From Balanoglossus misakiensis (Eukaryota; Hemichordata), in assembly GCA_040954595.2 (NCBI GenBank), contig CM082584.2, forward strand, positions 11,346,001 through 11,410,000: a DNA stretch of 64,000 bases, given 5' to 3'. The position numbers and the translations under genes are program-made. Positions 44,901 through 59,900 of the stretch are shown piece by piece (positions within the stretch are counted from its first letter, which is position 1; each line of letters opens with the position of its first letter). The notes under the pieces were generated by a model. That model did no database searches. It was given only the letters and a program-made list of their open reading frames with translations, and had not been told where the DNA came from.

Positions 44901-47900
44901 GGTTCCACTGTGCCGTCTTTATCGCTGAAGTCTCTTACAGTGATTTCAGCATTTCAATGGCGTACCGAAAATAACCTCGTCTTCTGTGTTGTCATTAACA
45001 CCGCACAAGAAATTTGCTTGTCTGAAGAGCTGTAGAAGCAAAGGAGGTTTTGATTGGGTCTGCTCTCTGTTTGTGTGTGTGGGTGCTTATCAAACTAAAA
45101 TGTCCTCTCAATAGATCCGTCATCATCCCAATTTCTTTGCCGTCTGCTCCATTGAAATTCCGGTGCAGTTTTCCCATATTTTCTCTTTGCAAACGTTCAT
45201 TTCCCAGCTGTCTCTCTTGTGGCTGTTTGCAACGTTCTATGATTACACGAAGATTCAGATAGTCTGCAGAATTCTAATGTGGGCGTCTTATTCGTTCAGT
45301 GGAATACAACTTGTTTTGTTTCCTCTAGGATCAGTGATATTACAATGCCCCATGATTCAAAGTCACAGCCTTTGCTTTAATTAATAAATGTTCACAATAT
45401 GAATTACGAGTTGAATTCTCAGAATACCCATATTATTCTTGTAATGTGACTCTAATGATAGATTTGACAGTTGTCAGTCAAGCAAACTAAAAAGTGCAAT
45501 TGTGTCTTTTATGACGGTCAATTTTACCCCCAACTGAACACAAATTAAGTCAATTATTGGCCGAGCCTGCTACAGGAAATTGTTGCTCTGAAAAGAGATG
45601 TGTGACTTATTTCACAAAAGCAGTACTTAGTGCGAGGATTTTTGTTTGTCCAGTGTGGCTGCTTCATTGGCTGAGCATGTTCTAATTGGAAGGATGCAAT
45701 AATGATTTGAAAGTGAGCGATTTGAGGTGTTATTATAGCTTGTTTTCATGCATGATGCTGCTGAGTTAACAATTAGCACAAGAGGCTATGTGCGTATTCC
45801 TTCAAAGTAGGAAAATGGCATCTTTCTTTATTTTTAAGGAAATTCTAGTATATTCTTTGATGACTCGAAATGATATGATGTGATGGGTCATGGTAATGGT
45901 TTTTGATAGATTTTCTCTAGGGCTACATCATGTTTAAAAGTTATGTTCAGAGATGCCCAAGGCATTTCTCGGAACTCTAGCAAGCTGAAATGAACACTGA
46001 GAATCTGCCGACCTTCCAGATGTCCCAGATGAGTTATAAACACAATCTTCGCGGGATCAGAAAGTAATCCTTCATTTCACACGTTACTGGACATATGAAT
46101 ATATCGCAAGTCTTGCCATTATCTCATATCTCAGACCTTCCTCTGTCCATTCCGCGACCAGATGTACCTGTTTTCATACTGGGGCCTCTCTGGACAAAGC
46201 TTATGCCCTGGGGGAAATACATGCATTTGTCATGCGCCTTCTGTGACTTGTTATGGATCCAAGAGGTCTTGTTTAGGGTTAGGTCGTCAATGATGCAGCC
46301 ATGTATCGATTTGTAAACAACAACATGTACAACGTAGAGCAATGATGGATGACCTCACTGGGCCTCAATAAAACCTACATACAGATATATTTTTGTTACT
46401 GCATGTAACAGATACAAGTGGCCTTACTGCTTGACAAGGAAATCAACATGCAAGAAATGTACATCACCATGGTAACATTGGTAAACACACTTGCGTAGTG
46501 GTTCGATATGGTCTCACATCATTGCACCAAAGGTGACCTTTGCAGTAAATTCCCAAGTTTGATTCATTATTTACTTTCAAGACCTAAGTACTTTGCTTGT
46601 TTTGATGTAACATGCTTGTTAAAACATAACTGTGCATATCAAATTAATATTGGCATTAATTTGATTGAAGTATCAACATTAATTGAAACCAGAGTTGCAT
46701 ATTTTGTTGCCGGCTTCGGTGGAATTTAGAGTGTTGTTGTGAATGTGATGTATTAAGATGGTTCTTGTCAGTGGGGAAATGGCCAGCCCAAGATGAATTG
46801 TCTGATCAAAAAATAAGTACCCAAATCCCATGATGTGCTTGCTAAGAACGATTAGAAATTTTTTTGTTCATCGATTATGTTTGCATTAGGAGCTTTTAGT
46901 CCTTTTAGACTAATTGATGGTGTATTTATTAGGAAGTGGGTGGGCACCAAAATGGTTAAAAGCAATTATCCGCCAGAAAAGTTATACCACAGTGCTTGTG
47001 CATGACCGGGAAGGCCAGTGAAGGGGGTACGTGTAACCTGTGCAGGCTTGGGATTTTGGTTGTGATATGAGAAGTTCTCAATGTACAGAAATATGTGTGT
47101 CTCTGGTGTTTACATGCAATAAAGCTTTTTTGGGTACAGCTGGTGTGTATTAGACTATTTACATGTACTAGAAATTGGGTCGATGTCCTCTGCTAGAGAG
47201 CCCTTCATGGCAATGGGCATGTCATTATGGGTGTCAGTTGGTCAGTTGGTACATCAAGGTGACCTTGACTTCGGGAAAGTTAATCCTATCATCCTACCGC
47301 TCAGAAATTAAAGCACTCACTTACGACATCCCCGTATTAAATTCTCTCTTGGTCTCAGCCTAGAGACTTTGCTCAGCTGGCAGGCATTGCTATGATTTCC
47401 TGAAGTCGGTTCAGTTGCTGACGTGCACGCCAACCAGGTCAGGTATGAGTTCCGAACTAAAAGCGCAGATTATATATGGCATATGGAAAACTGTCTGGTA
47501 CATTTCATGTGTTACGGATGTTAGAATATGACGACTGTAATAAACCATGTCAGGCGTGCATTTCTGTCTCTCTTTTTTGAAATAATGACATTTTCTAAAT
47601 TGGACCATTTGTCATGAAAAAGTACGAAACAGCTTGCGCAATAGCCGATGAAAATCACTCAGTAAAAGGCTTGCAAGTTCCTGAGCAGAGCAGGGAAAAT
47701 ATGGCTTGCCAGAGATGGATGCTGTCTTTATTACTAGTGCCCCATGTTATATAAAGGCAAGTTTTATGCCACCTTCGCTTAATCAAAGGTCATACATCTC
47801 AGTACCGAGTTTCATCAACAGAGAATACAGTTGTATATACTGTGATCGATGTAAATTACATAAATGTCTGGGACTGATATTAAGTTAGCAGTCACCCTGC

Positions 47901-50900
47901 GGCTAAAACAGCATGGCTAATAGGGTTATCTCAGGTCATCTATAAAGGAAGATTTGACATTTTTGACTCCCACTGTGTCCGTTGGACTTACCACTGATAC
48001 CCCATAGTAATGTGTGTCATCATTGAAGGCCTTATTTCATTATTTGCCTCTCGTTTGTAGGTAATGCAAATGTTTCCATTATTCAGGTAAAATTTAAAAT
48101 TGCAGACTGTTGCATTGTCGTATAGGCATTGCTGAGCAATTAATTGGCTAGTGTTAACGACAAAAGGTGACATATTTCTAGAAATGTATTTTAATGACTG
48201 TTCAAAATGCAATATATGCGACTCTGATGAATTCACTCATTTGATGCACGGCTACACTTCCTTGTGTGAACCTCACGTAAAGTGGAGCTTTTGAAAGCTG
48301 TACTCTACAAGGACCTGTTGCTAGGGCTACTGTTGTTTCTTTACTCCAGTTGGAGAGTGGCTTTTGCAGTGTTGATGTCCAAACACTACAAGTGTGTGTT
48401 AGCTTTCATCTGTTTGGAGATATCTGGATTTAAATATGGGTTGGAATCATGGAATTTTTTATGCACAAAAACTGCCAATCACGAGCTCTCGTTTCTGTTG
48501 AAACATTGCGACTTGAATGAGCGTAGGCAGAAAGAGTAGATCTTCACACACACACGTTTCATAATAGCTTAAAAGGTTGTGATCAATAAAGTAAATAATG
48601 CATTCAGCTTGGTTTCATAGCCATGGTAACACCACTTTGAATGCTTGGCAAACTTGCATGTTTTTTTGTGACAATAGGAATAGCAACCCCCCATGTAACC
48701 CTCCTTGGAAACCCTGCCATGTCCTGTACCAGCACGTCTTAAAAGAATACAATCACCAATAATTTACATAATACACCCATATATGGTTAAAGCATGTTAA
48801 AGGTCATGTGATCACCCACCGAAAATTTTTGATTGGCTAGATCTCAACTTTGCCTGGTAACTGTGGCTAAATTTACTTGGGTGATTGTGTACCTTTAACC
48901 TGTCTGGAAACAGAACACTGACCCAAGATATCACCATTTGCACATGCATGTACATTTACACTTACAGAATGTATTTCCAAAATTCCCAACCTTTTTCCTG
49001 ACCAAAATAAAACTGAGGTCAGTCTTTACCCGGTTGTCTTTTCAAGGTCATGGCCTCGGCATTAGGGTCATTGTCCATCCTGTGAGACACACCGCCAATG
49101 GGTGTATTGCTTCAATAAAATTTCATTCTTCATGAGAAAGCGTGTATAATAGGGGAAAGTGTGTCCGAGGATACATGCTTGGACATGCTTTCAAAATGAC
49201 ATTGCAGAATTGTCGGCCTGCCTTTATTAGATGCCATGAATAGCTTTCAATTTCTACAGAGAGCGGGTCCTGTCATGAGTTTGCAGATAATACACACATC
49301 TTTGGGGTGGCATTTTTTTATGTCCTGTGCATTCAACTGGTGCACGGTAGCCATTAAGGTCACCTGATCTTGTCGTAAAGGTTGATGATGGCCCAGCAAA
49401 CATACAGCAGATGTCAACTGTGTTTCTGCGCCTCTTGGCTAAGGATGAGCACTGAGATTTTCACAGTACAGTAGCCTGTGGATACACCTGACCTTTATCA
49501 CCCCACTCCTCCCCAGCCTCCTGAATAGAATGATCCAGCAGAGACAGCAGTGATGACTGCTTGCTGCTTTGCACATCCAACTGAGAAATGCTGCTGTCAG
49601 AGTTCGTCTATAATAAAATGGTCCTGTGTGATCTAGGTGGGATGACCCTTGACCTGTGGCGTTTCAAACTGGCAGGCTGAAGCCCTGCATTTCCCGAGCT
49701 GTCAGAAAAAAACTCTGGTGGTGTAGGTGATCAAACCAAATAACGTATGAAATCAAACGATGCCATGCCATGCCAACATTGACACCTGTATAAAATCAAT
49801 ATTATCGCTATTTTTGATCAATACTACATTCCCTTTAACAGACTGTCATGAGTGTGTAAATTTGTCGCTCTTTTGTCCAGGCTGAAACAAGTGAAGGTAG
49901 AATTCAATAAAATACAAAGCGAAAGTACGCTGAATTTCGAGTCAGTTCTCTGCCTTGTGTGTTATATTGACTTCTTGTTTAATTTGGTGGATAGTGCTGG
50001 TACCTATGACGTCATCAGTTGGTCGACACTTGTCACATGGTGTTTGTACCGTTTGTACAAAAGCCTGCAGTGAAGAAAAGAAACTCCGCAAAGCACAACC
50101 ATATGCACGGCACAATTCTGTCTCCCTGTGTGCTTTGCAAAACGGGACAATGAAAAGCGGCCTTTGGAACGTGCGTGGCTTTTTCTTACAAATTGACAAA
50201 GGCGCCATTGTGTGAGTTCAACAAGTGAATAAAACGTGCCGGTTGTGAGGCGAGAGAGAGAGTGGGTTGGTTTGCCAGTATTCTCATCAACAGATAACCT
50301 GCCTTTACTGGAGGTTTGTGTACTCGATGCTATGCATGTGTGGCATGCAGCATCTTCTTTATTGTTGATCACACACAACTTTAACTCTGCTAGAAGTCAA
50401 TGGCTATTAAATTATCTTCAGTCGAAAGCAGAACGAAGAAAAATGCACCAATCACAAAGAAGAGTTGACTGCATCAGCACAGACAAGTTGCCCGTAGCAA
50501 CAGGGTCGGTACAGAAGCTTCGTGTTCTCCAAGCCAAGGGTGTGTGTGTATTGATTTCTTTTGCCAAGTGGCATGATGATTGATCGATCACCTGTCGTCA
50601 AATTACACACATTTCGTGCAAATCAGATTTCAGTTGCTGTGTGTATTATTTCTTCAATTCTTCCCAAAAGTCAAACTGATACAAACGCAGTTTATTATCT
50701 AAATGTGACTGTTTTTGTAAAGGTTAAATTATGCGAATATCTTTGGACTGCGGGGTAGCTTGTCTGAAAGCGGAACTTTTATCATCAATTATGATAGACG
50801 TAAAGGTCAGCGTAGCATGGTCACCGTGGTGGGCAATATTGGGAGATAATGTAGTGTAGATAGTGTTTCGTCTCAGCTCGCCGTTTCTCAGTGCAATTTC

Positions 50901-53900
50901 CAGTACTTGACAGCAGTCAGTAACTCAACATGTCTCTCGCATGGCACTTCATAGTTGTCATAGCAACCACTGGGTTGTTGCGCGGAGCATTGCGTCGTCG
51001 CGAGTAGCCATATTTGTTATTGACTTATTTTTAGGCCCCTCGCATACAAGATTTTTGCTGGTACTCTTGCGATAAGGGCTCTCTCTCCTGTTCTTTTTGG
51101 TTTTGATAAATGTATTGATGGTCAAGAAGCCAAGGACGGTTGAAAGCAGAGATCGATGCACCACCTTTGTCTCAGGTTCTTTTGTCAGAGTCATAAAATT
51201 AGGAGTCAAGAGCAGAAAACGGCAACAAATTTCTAAGTCACCTTTTGCAGAAGTAATGCTGTAAAAAACAATTACTTTATTCACATACATGTACAAACAT
51301 TGAATACAATGGCAGCATTTGCATAATCACAGGTCCTTCTGATATCAGTCTTACTTTATGAGTTTGATGCAATATTTTTCTAACAATCAAATTGCCTTGT
51401 CAAACCCCTAACACCAGGCTGCCGCAAACAAACCATCTGTACTTGGATTCCAACCTGTTGACCGAGACTTTTCACATGCTAATGTTTCGCAAGCACATGC
51501 AGGTATAAAAAACGTGATGGATTATGTATATTTCTGCCAAAAATAAATCAGCAAGATAAAGGACATGGCATTTAATACAATGCCTGCTTGTTAGGTATGA
51601 CAATGGGATATCTGTTACAGCGAAAATGATGTGAATTTGATGACCCACATGAAGGACATTTTCAAGGGGTTTTATTAATTAATTTAGTCATCTTTGCTAA
51701 TTGGTTGATACATTAGACACACACATGTACAGAATTTAAATTTCTGATGAGCATTTCATAGCAGTAGCTATATTATAAATGGAATAATTAAAGACAACAT
51801 CATTCTCTTAATGGAGTGTGTTGAAAAATAAAGTTCATGAGCATTTCAGGTTGACACATTTCCATTTAAAAAGTTGCGGTTTAAATTGACTTTTTGTCAT
51901 GCACGTTTAGCCCAAGTTCCCCCAAAACACATTACAATAGAATGGTAGGACACATAATGATCGCTCCAACAGTGTTATAAATTTTCATATTGAAGCGCTA
52001 CAGTTTTTCTTTTGTCTGGGGCTACAAAGGGAGTGCTAATGGATTTGTGATTGATTGCTTGATCACTTGGATGAAGTGAGTTTTTTTCATTATTAATACA
52101 TTAATGTGATGATGGAAAGCACCTGATGTGGTTACAATTCGACCGACACACAGAGGCCTTCCGAGTTCGACAGCGTACCTCGTCCATCACACTGTTGTTT
52201 CTAAATGCAATCGTCTACGTATTCGTTATGTATCGTAATAAACTTCCATCACAGTATTGTCTGCTGGGCTCTCCACCATCTTACAGCTGCTACATCTATC
52301 AGAATCCATATTGACTCCCATGAATTTTAACCATCAATATCCCTATTATCTGCCCACAGTAAATTGCCATCGATCACACTATGTTGAACATGACTGATTC
52401 CTATGTTGAACATAACTGAAGTCTATTTGGGCCTGAACTGGACTCGGACATGCCCAAATCGATTTCATTCAAACGTGGCTATGTCATTGACGATGACTTG
52501 TTATCAGAGGATCGAGTGGATCTGTAAACAACTCGTAGTAGACCCACTCCAGAATAAATGGGGTGTAAAGATTACTTGAACGTTCTGGGAATGCTTTTTG
52601 TTGGAATATCAAACTGGAAGATGACCTCTGTTAACATACACTGTAGTCACAAAATTAAATATATTCTGTTTTTGATATCTTTTAACCATTTAAACATCAC
52701 TGAAAGATAAAAAGGTGTTTCTAATGTTGTATAATATCAAATAATTGTCTCATTGCGAAAAAAAAAATGTGAGAGTTAAAGTTTATCCAATGTCGTGTAT
52801 TCATGTTGGATTTCACTGAAAAAGAAACAAATTAAGCCTAAATTCTGCAGATAATGTAACTGGAATTATGCAACAGCCTTTATGAAAATTTGAATTCTGC
52901 TGTCAGAGTGATTGTTCCATTTTAATGATTAATTTTCGTGTCCCACACTTGAAAAGCGGGTGGCCTTAATTATATATTCGTGGTAGGCTTGTCATATGGC
53001 ACCCTGCCAATGAAAGTGGAACCAGATGGTACTCTTGATTCATAGCATTTCGGTCGAGCCTGTGCTTTCTATACTGTTCAGTCGTATCAGTAACTCATAG
53101 CCTACGCGACAGTGTAGCAGGGAAAAATGGTGAAAAAAAACGTAACGTCTGCGTGAAAAAATTCTTGCCTGTGTGCATGAATATATTGGTGCGACGTATA
53201 TTAAAAGTAAACAAATATGTCACCTTTGTTTGATTGTTGTCAATCAAATAGTCATCAGAGAGCAAGATCTAGAGTGTATGTATTTCAGGTCACAGACATT
53301 ATTCCTATTTCGCCCGAGACGTACTCAATAAAAAACAGGCTCTCCATGCTTGAAGTAGTAGGCAATTTATGTCCCCTTGTTTTCTAAATGGGCTTCCACC
53401 TGTGTGTCAAACAAGCGACTTTTTTTTTTGTAATTAGAAAAGGCGAACATGCATATCAAATTAGACAAATAATCGGCGTAATAGCCTCTCTTGCGCACTT
53501 CCCTCTGTTGGTGCTGGTAGTGAGGTCGTCGTGTACCCTAGCTGCTGCTCCCAGTTCGGCATCTGGCCACTTTTCATATCGTGCTGTCTACGTACTACCA
53601 TCAGGCTGTTTTCTTTGCTGTCCTTTGCTGTCGTTGTCCAGTATCTTAGCGATGAGTGTCTACACCCACGTCATTGAATTGGTATGTATTCTTTCTTGCC
53701 TGTGTGCTGTTTTGTTTTTTCTCCACGACATTTATCTTATCAGTAATAGGGGCCTGCCACAAAGGCCCGGGTGTCTGCTGTATAGTGGTGTCATTGTTGC
53801 ACCTGGCTAAGTGTTGGCAGTGTTGACATTTACTGAGTACGTGGTATGGCTGTTAATACAGCGTGCCTCACTCGGGTCACTGCGAACCGCTCTCTCTACC

Positions 53901-56900
53901 TTCTCTTGCGCTATCATTTGCCGGACACACTTGTGATTAGCTCTGGCTTTGCACACTCCCGGAAAAATGAGAGAATGCCGGACTTGTGGAAAGTCCTGGT
54001 ATTATAAGCAACTTGAAAGTGTACAAGCTTGTCAGCTCTTATAGGATAGAAACAAACACATCAGGACATAAGTGCAGTTGATGTAAATAACGTGAGCTGC
54101 TTTTACGTCAGGGATGCATGGTGCTGATAGAGTTTACTGCAGTGACATTAGAGAAACTGCATTGGCCTTGCATTGCTGAGATAATGCCGATGACAGGAAG
54201 TGTCAGTGCTGAGTTAAATTAAACAAATTTTCCGGCAAATGCCAGGGATTCTCGGAACAGTATCGTTCTCTGGTGTGTTGCTGTTGTTGATATTGATCGC
54301 TGTTGAAATTAATAAAAAAAGCTCCCAGTGGATGAGTCATATGCTACATGTTTAGGAAGGAACATTCTCGACTTGCCGTCATTTCAGTTTCATTGATGCA
54401 AATATGGCCAATCTTGATATTATTCTAACCTCAGTGTCATTTAAGTAAGTTGATTTGTAAAATAAGTATTAAATTATCCACTGCAATAGTGCCATTGTTG
54501 TATTCTCTATTCATTACAGCAGATTGTAGAATTAGTGTTATAGTCATTTGAATAATAGCCAGTTACCTGCCAGTTGCCTCGAGGCCATTTTGTCGCTACA
54601 ACTAGAATCAGCTAACTGGCAACAGATCTGAGCTAAGAGAATTTAAATTTTGAATTAAATAGAGTTAAAGATGCTTAAACAGATGTTCAGTTGTCCAAAA
54701 GAACCATATGTAATGGTGATGTATGTTTGACTGTTGTACAAGACATATCATGTTGTACTACACGATGATAATTTATATAAGAAGCTTGCCAGACCAGTCG
54801 GCTGGGCCATACTAGTAGATACTTCCAATTACTCATAAGATATACGACCGTTGCGTGATATACGTCCATGTTTGAGTCGTTCATTGATTCATTGGCAATT
54901 AACAGCTGCATGGAGCAGTGGTCATTCAACAAAGTAGAGTTTAAACCTCATTTATTCACACTGTGAGACGTGTTCAGTAATTTATTATACAGGACTGTAA
55001 GTCGGTAGCATACAGGACCATTGTTTCCTGCTGGAAAGTCTGCAAGTCTGGATGAGCTCTTGGCTAACCCAGCCTGGCGTTATTCTGCCAAGCCAAGCCT
55101 AGGTTTGCTAAGCTTGGCAGGATGAGGTCACTGGTGTTTGAGAACACATTGAGGGGCTGTGAGAGAGTCCAGTGCCCAAATACACTGCCACACCCACATT
55201 ACCATCACACCCATCACTCGAAAGATTGTCTTCACAAGCAGGACGCCACCTTCTATACACACATGCCCACCTACACACTGGCAAACACAGCATTTGCATC
55301 TTTGACCCAAATTGTCGACACACATTCTCGGACAACTCCAATCCACACAGGACAGTGCAATCTGAATCCCAGACACCTTGAAGCCCTTAGTCCACTCGCA
55401 TGTACGAAATGAAGGTCAGTCTCCCAGGGTGCACTAGGCCTATGGTCATACACATATGCTCAGATATAAACGTCAGTATTTTTGCTACGGTTGGGAACAT
55501 TGGTAAATGGGAGCCCTGGTAACACTTCTGCTACGCATTAATACAATTGCATCGATATAGCGAAGAAACCCTGGTAAAATGACCGGAGACCCTGGTAAAA
55601 TTTACCTGGGTACCCCCTTTAACAAAACACAGCATGTACATACATCCATGTGTGTATGTACTTCTAAATGCATTTGTACTGTTACCCAGGGTTCGTCACT
55701 CACATATGCCATGTGTAATTGATGGGATGTGACCAAACTTTCAAGTAGTATTGCCCAAAGAGAACCCATAGTAATAACCTGGCTACCATATCTGCTGTGT
55801 GCTTTTCATCTTAAATATTGATACGCAGTAAATGTTGACATTTTCTGTTGCAAAATGAATTATTGACAGTTTGACATACAAAAAACCAGACTGCCGCCCT
55901 GTTTCATTTACTAATAAATTATACAGTGTGTGTATGCAAGAAGAAGCAATTTATTGTCAATTACAGGTGTTTGTGTGTAGATATTAATTGTTCGGGTAAT
56001 CACCAACATAAAGTGATGATTGAGTTTTTCATGAAATTGATGAGAATCTGACAACTGTTGAATATCTTGAAGTGAAATCAAACAATGGCGCACAAAAATA
56101 AAATGTTTTAATATCCGTGTTATAGGTGTACAGTCAAGTAATTATTCCCAAAGTCACTATAATTAAACACAGTCCCGAGAGTCTAAAAGTATTGTAGAAA
56201 TGGAGTTAATTTCATTGGAAGTATCAAATGTTTGAAAAACCAATTCAAAAAGCTAACAGACCATAGCCAATATCTCTAATGAAATATTTTTCATTTTCGG
56301 GCTTTTGGAAATGTCACGATAATTGAATGGTGGTGGGACTATGCACTGTAAAAAGACTCTTAATAGTGGGTGGGGTTGTTGTAATTGATAGTAGATGGAA
56401 ATCAGACTGTTTCAAAGAAGTATGTTTGCTCCAACTAACTTCAGAAGGGTTTTCTTGTCTTGAATTAATACCCCCTAACTTGGTCACTTTTGTGTGATAT
56501 TTTCTGTAAGCTCCCTAGCTTTGTCAATTTCCTCCAAACATGCAAGTTGCACTGCCAGTGCCAGTAAAGAAAGATTACCTGAACCCATCAGTGAGACAGT
56601 CGTAACTCATAGTTTATTTATGATCAAGCATATCAGCCTATATCTGAGAACACAGCCAATCGCAGTGGACTGAAATTGACCAGAAAATTCTTTGACAAGC
56701 AAGAAAAAACAATAAATGGAAGTGGAATGAATTCGAATTGATTCACTGCGTCATTTTTTCCCTCAAGTTTTCTTTTCTTCTGAAATAATGAAAGGGGAAT
56801 ATTGATTTTGATATTGGCTGCCATTGAAGTGCTTGAATAGTTGCTGATTATTTGAATTGTGTCATTCATTCAGTGAATGAGTTTGCACTTGCTGGAAGAA

Positions 56901-59900
56901 TATCAGAGTGAAAGCCTGTGTTCTTTCCATATAATTGAGATTGAGCGAAAACTTATCTTTTATGGGCATCATTACAGATGTTGATTTTTTTCGCCATTCA
57001 CTTCTTGTGTGTCGGCAGCTATTCACAAGAGCTAGAAAGATGAGAATGGTGTTCAATGAATGAAATGGATTTTGAAAAGTAACAGAAAGTGCACTCAAAC
57101 GTCCATTTCGAATGAACAGCATTACTGTAAACTCTTCTTCAATTTAAGTGAAGACTCTAAAAGACACAGTTATGTGTACTAATGTCCAATTATTGCCAAA
57201 GCTTGCGGTGTTTCTTGAGACTGTCATGTTCAGGGTGTAGGTTTACTACGTACGCGTTCTGTCTTGCATATACAGTACAGACCAGAAAGATGTTTCCAAC
57301 AGAGTCAGCCTTGGGCTAACCAAAGGTTGTCTTGAGTATGTGCTCATCGTAATTAGACCAAAACAATAAAATATACACCCTTGGGCCATAAAACCGTAAA
57401 TGTTCACCCCTGTGTTGCCATGGATATGGATATAAATGGATTTTTCGTGATTTATACGCCGGATTCTGAACAGTTCACTCGGAGAAAGAGGAAGCCCGGA
57501 CGCTCACTGCGCACTTTCAACAGTTCCGGATTAGATCTAGATGATTTTCATCTAAAGCGTCCGCGGTAAGTGATGAGCCTCCGAGTGAATTAATGGACTC
57601 TGGAGCAGCATGTTCAAATTAAAAGCTGCTGTGGGACCATGTATTACGGCCTCATCGACAGAACCTCTAATCCCGCAGTACAGCAGTGTTAAACCAAAGG
57701 ACATCAGGGCCACCATATATCAAGTTAAAGCGATTATATATGGCAAAACATGGAAATGCGTATAAACTTTTGGAATTGGTTTTCTATTTTATGAATGTGA
57801 ACGTTAGATGAGGATATGTCATTGAACTTTAATTGAATTTTGATGCACAGTGTAGAGTATACATGTACAGAACCAGATGTATGATGTGTTGATAACTAGC
57901 TGACATTTGCCGCATAAAACGCCGAAATTGTGAGAAGACAATGCACGCCAAGAAGTCCTTCAGTTCTGTTGAGCATCGGTAAATAGCACAGACATATGTT
58001 AGGCATGTAAATGCAGATGAAAAGTTAGATAATGGCAAGAATTGGCTGTCAGTTAGAGTAACCACCCAGGACGCTCAGTCATGTCTGCTGTGGGGATGTT
58101 ATTACATTGTCCTTGTTTGCGAATTACACTAGGCATGTCAATCAAGGTACATTTAACAACGGCAGCCTTCGTTTAGGTTCCACTGTATATGTAGCGCACA
58201 TCAAATATGCTTGCTTTCTTTCCTCTCTCCCTCTCTCTTCCTTCTCAGTCCACTCGAGACTGTGTATGCACTCATGAAATCTTTGATTGCATCTCTCTGT
58301 AAGTATTTACAAGATTCTAGGGATAAAACCGGCCTAAGATCATAGCAGCTTGATAGTCACCATGGTAACCCCTGTCACAGCAGTTACCATGACTACCATA
58401 ATTCATATTTCACTGTCATGATCCTCGCAACACATGAAAACACAGGAAAATAATCAGACTTTAATTTCGAACGCACATTGTCTGGCCATGAGGGCTATAG
58501 CACCCGTTTATTACCCCCTTCGGACTGTGAGTTCCCGGAATAACATGCAATTCTGGGAACTCGGACACAAGGGGTAATAAACAAGTGCTATAGTTCCTGT
58601 GCGACCGCTACTTGTATTCATTATATTGTCATTAGACATCAAATATATTGATATAAAACCAAGCATAAAGTTATTTATAGACTTGTAATGAAATATGAGA
58701 GGATGAGAAATTGCCCACCAGACTCCAGTCCCCCCTTACCTCCCCCTAACACCAATGGTTTCTTCTCAAGATTAGTGGACATCTCTCAAGGGATTCATAC
58801 AATCCCTGTAATGGGCACACTAACACTAGAAACTGCTAGGGATGCTTTCTGGTATCAATTCGGAAATATTTCCCATAAAGGGAGGCCACCTATTTTCCCG
58901 GAAGCGAACTCTGGTAAGGTTATCAGTGCTCTACAGTAATTGTGATTTATAGCAAATCCCTGATTGTTCTTTATATTAGTTAATAATAATGATGATGTGT
59001 GTCTGTTGAAGGCAGTTGTTTAGTACTCGCAGTATTGATTTTGATACAAACTCGTCTCGAAGTAGAGTGGGTCTCTGGGCATCGCCAACAGTCATCTTCT
59101 AACTCAGTGTACTACGTGTGCAGATGGTCAATGGAAACCAACCTCAATTTCTGCGTAAATCTCAAGTCAATTTCCTGTATGTTTTCTCTCCGCTGAAAAT
59201 AAAGTCAACACTAAAATACATATTGAAATACATAAAGCATTGAATTTCTTGTCTGTAGTTGTCAGGTGTACCGCAAATCAGTCATTTCACCATTATAATC
59301 CACGTATTCATACTGAAAATTACTCACTATGGTGATATTTAAACTATTGTAAAATTTAACTCTGATTTCACTTTCCTTTTTGCTAACACCCCTACACATG
59401 TAATGATAAAAATTATGTTGTTACGTGCTTTCTTGTACATCCTGGCAGGAGGGACACTGATTTCTATATTTTTTGCAATGTCTCTGCGTATCGGTTGACC
59501 TTAGGTGGCACTCAGCATCAGGCTGTTATCTGGGCTCCAAGACAGGAAAGGCTGCCTCACGCAAGATTAACTTAATAGCTTTGAATGCATATGGACTGTT
59601 GGGTGCAAGACTTTTGTCTGCATGAAGCGCTAACTTAGCGTTAATGGCCCAGTTGTCGCTGCCATGCCCAAAAAAACAGGAATACCTGATTTAATATCGC
59701 CACATTGCGGCCTTTTTATCGCTCGGCGCACGTTTCCACCGCGAGACCTGTCGTTATTAATATGGAAATGAGGTCTGGAAGCGGAAGCAATTTCTGGTTT
59801 CCATGGTTGCCATTCAGAAGCAGGTGGATGTGAAATAAAATAAGGAAAGCAATCTATTTCACTGTTGCCAGTTGTGTTTATGTTAAATTACCTGCGCCGA

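Noticed and set aside
53388-53810. 140-codon open frame in PTBP intron 2
   Set aside because: Low-complexity hydrophobic peptide without family resemblance; only the small 3' segment with splice signals was kept as a candidate exon.
55108-55453. Several overlapping Cys/His-rich open frames on both strands
   Set aside because: They derive from a CACAC/ACACT-rich simple sequence and give no recognisable zinc-finger spacing.
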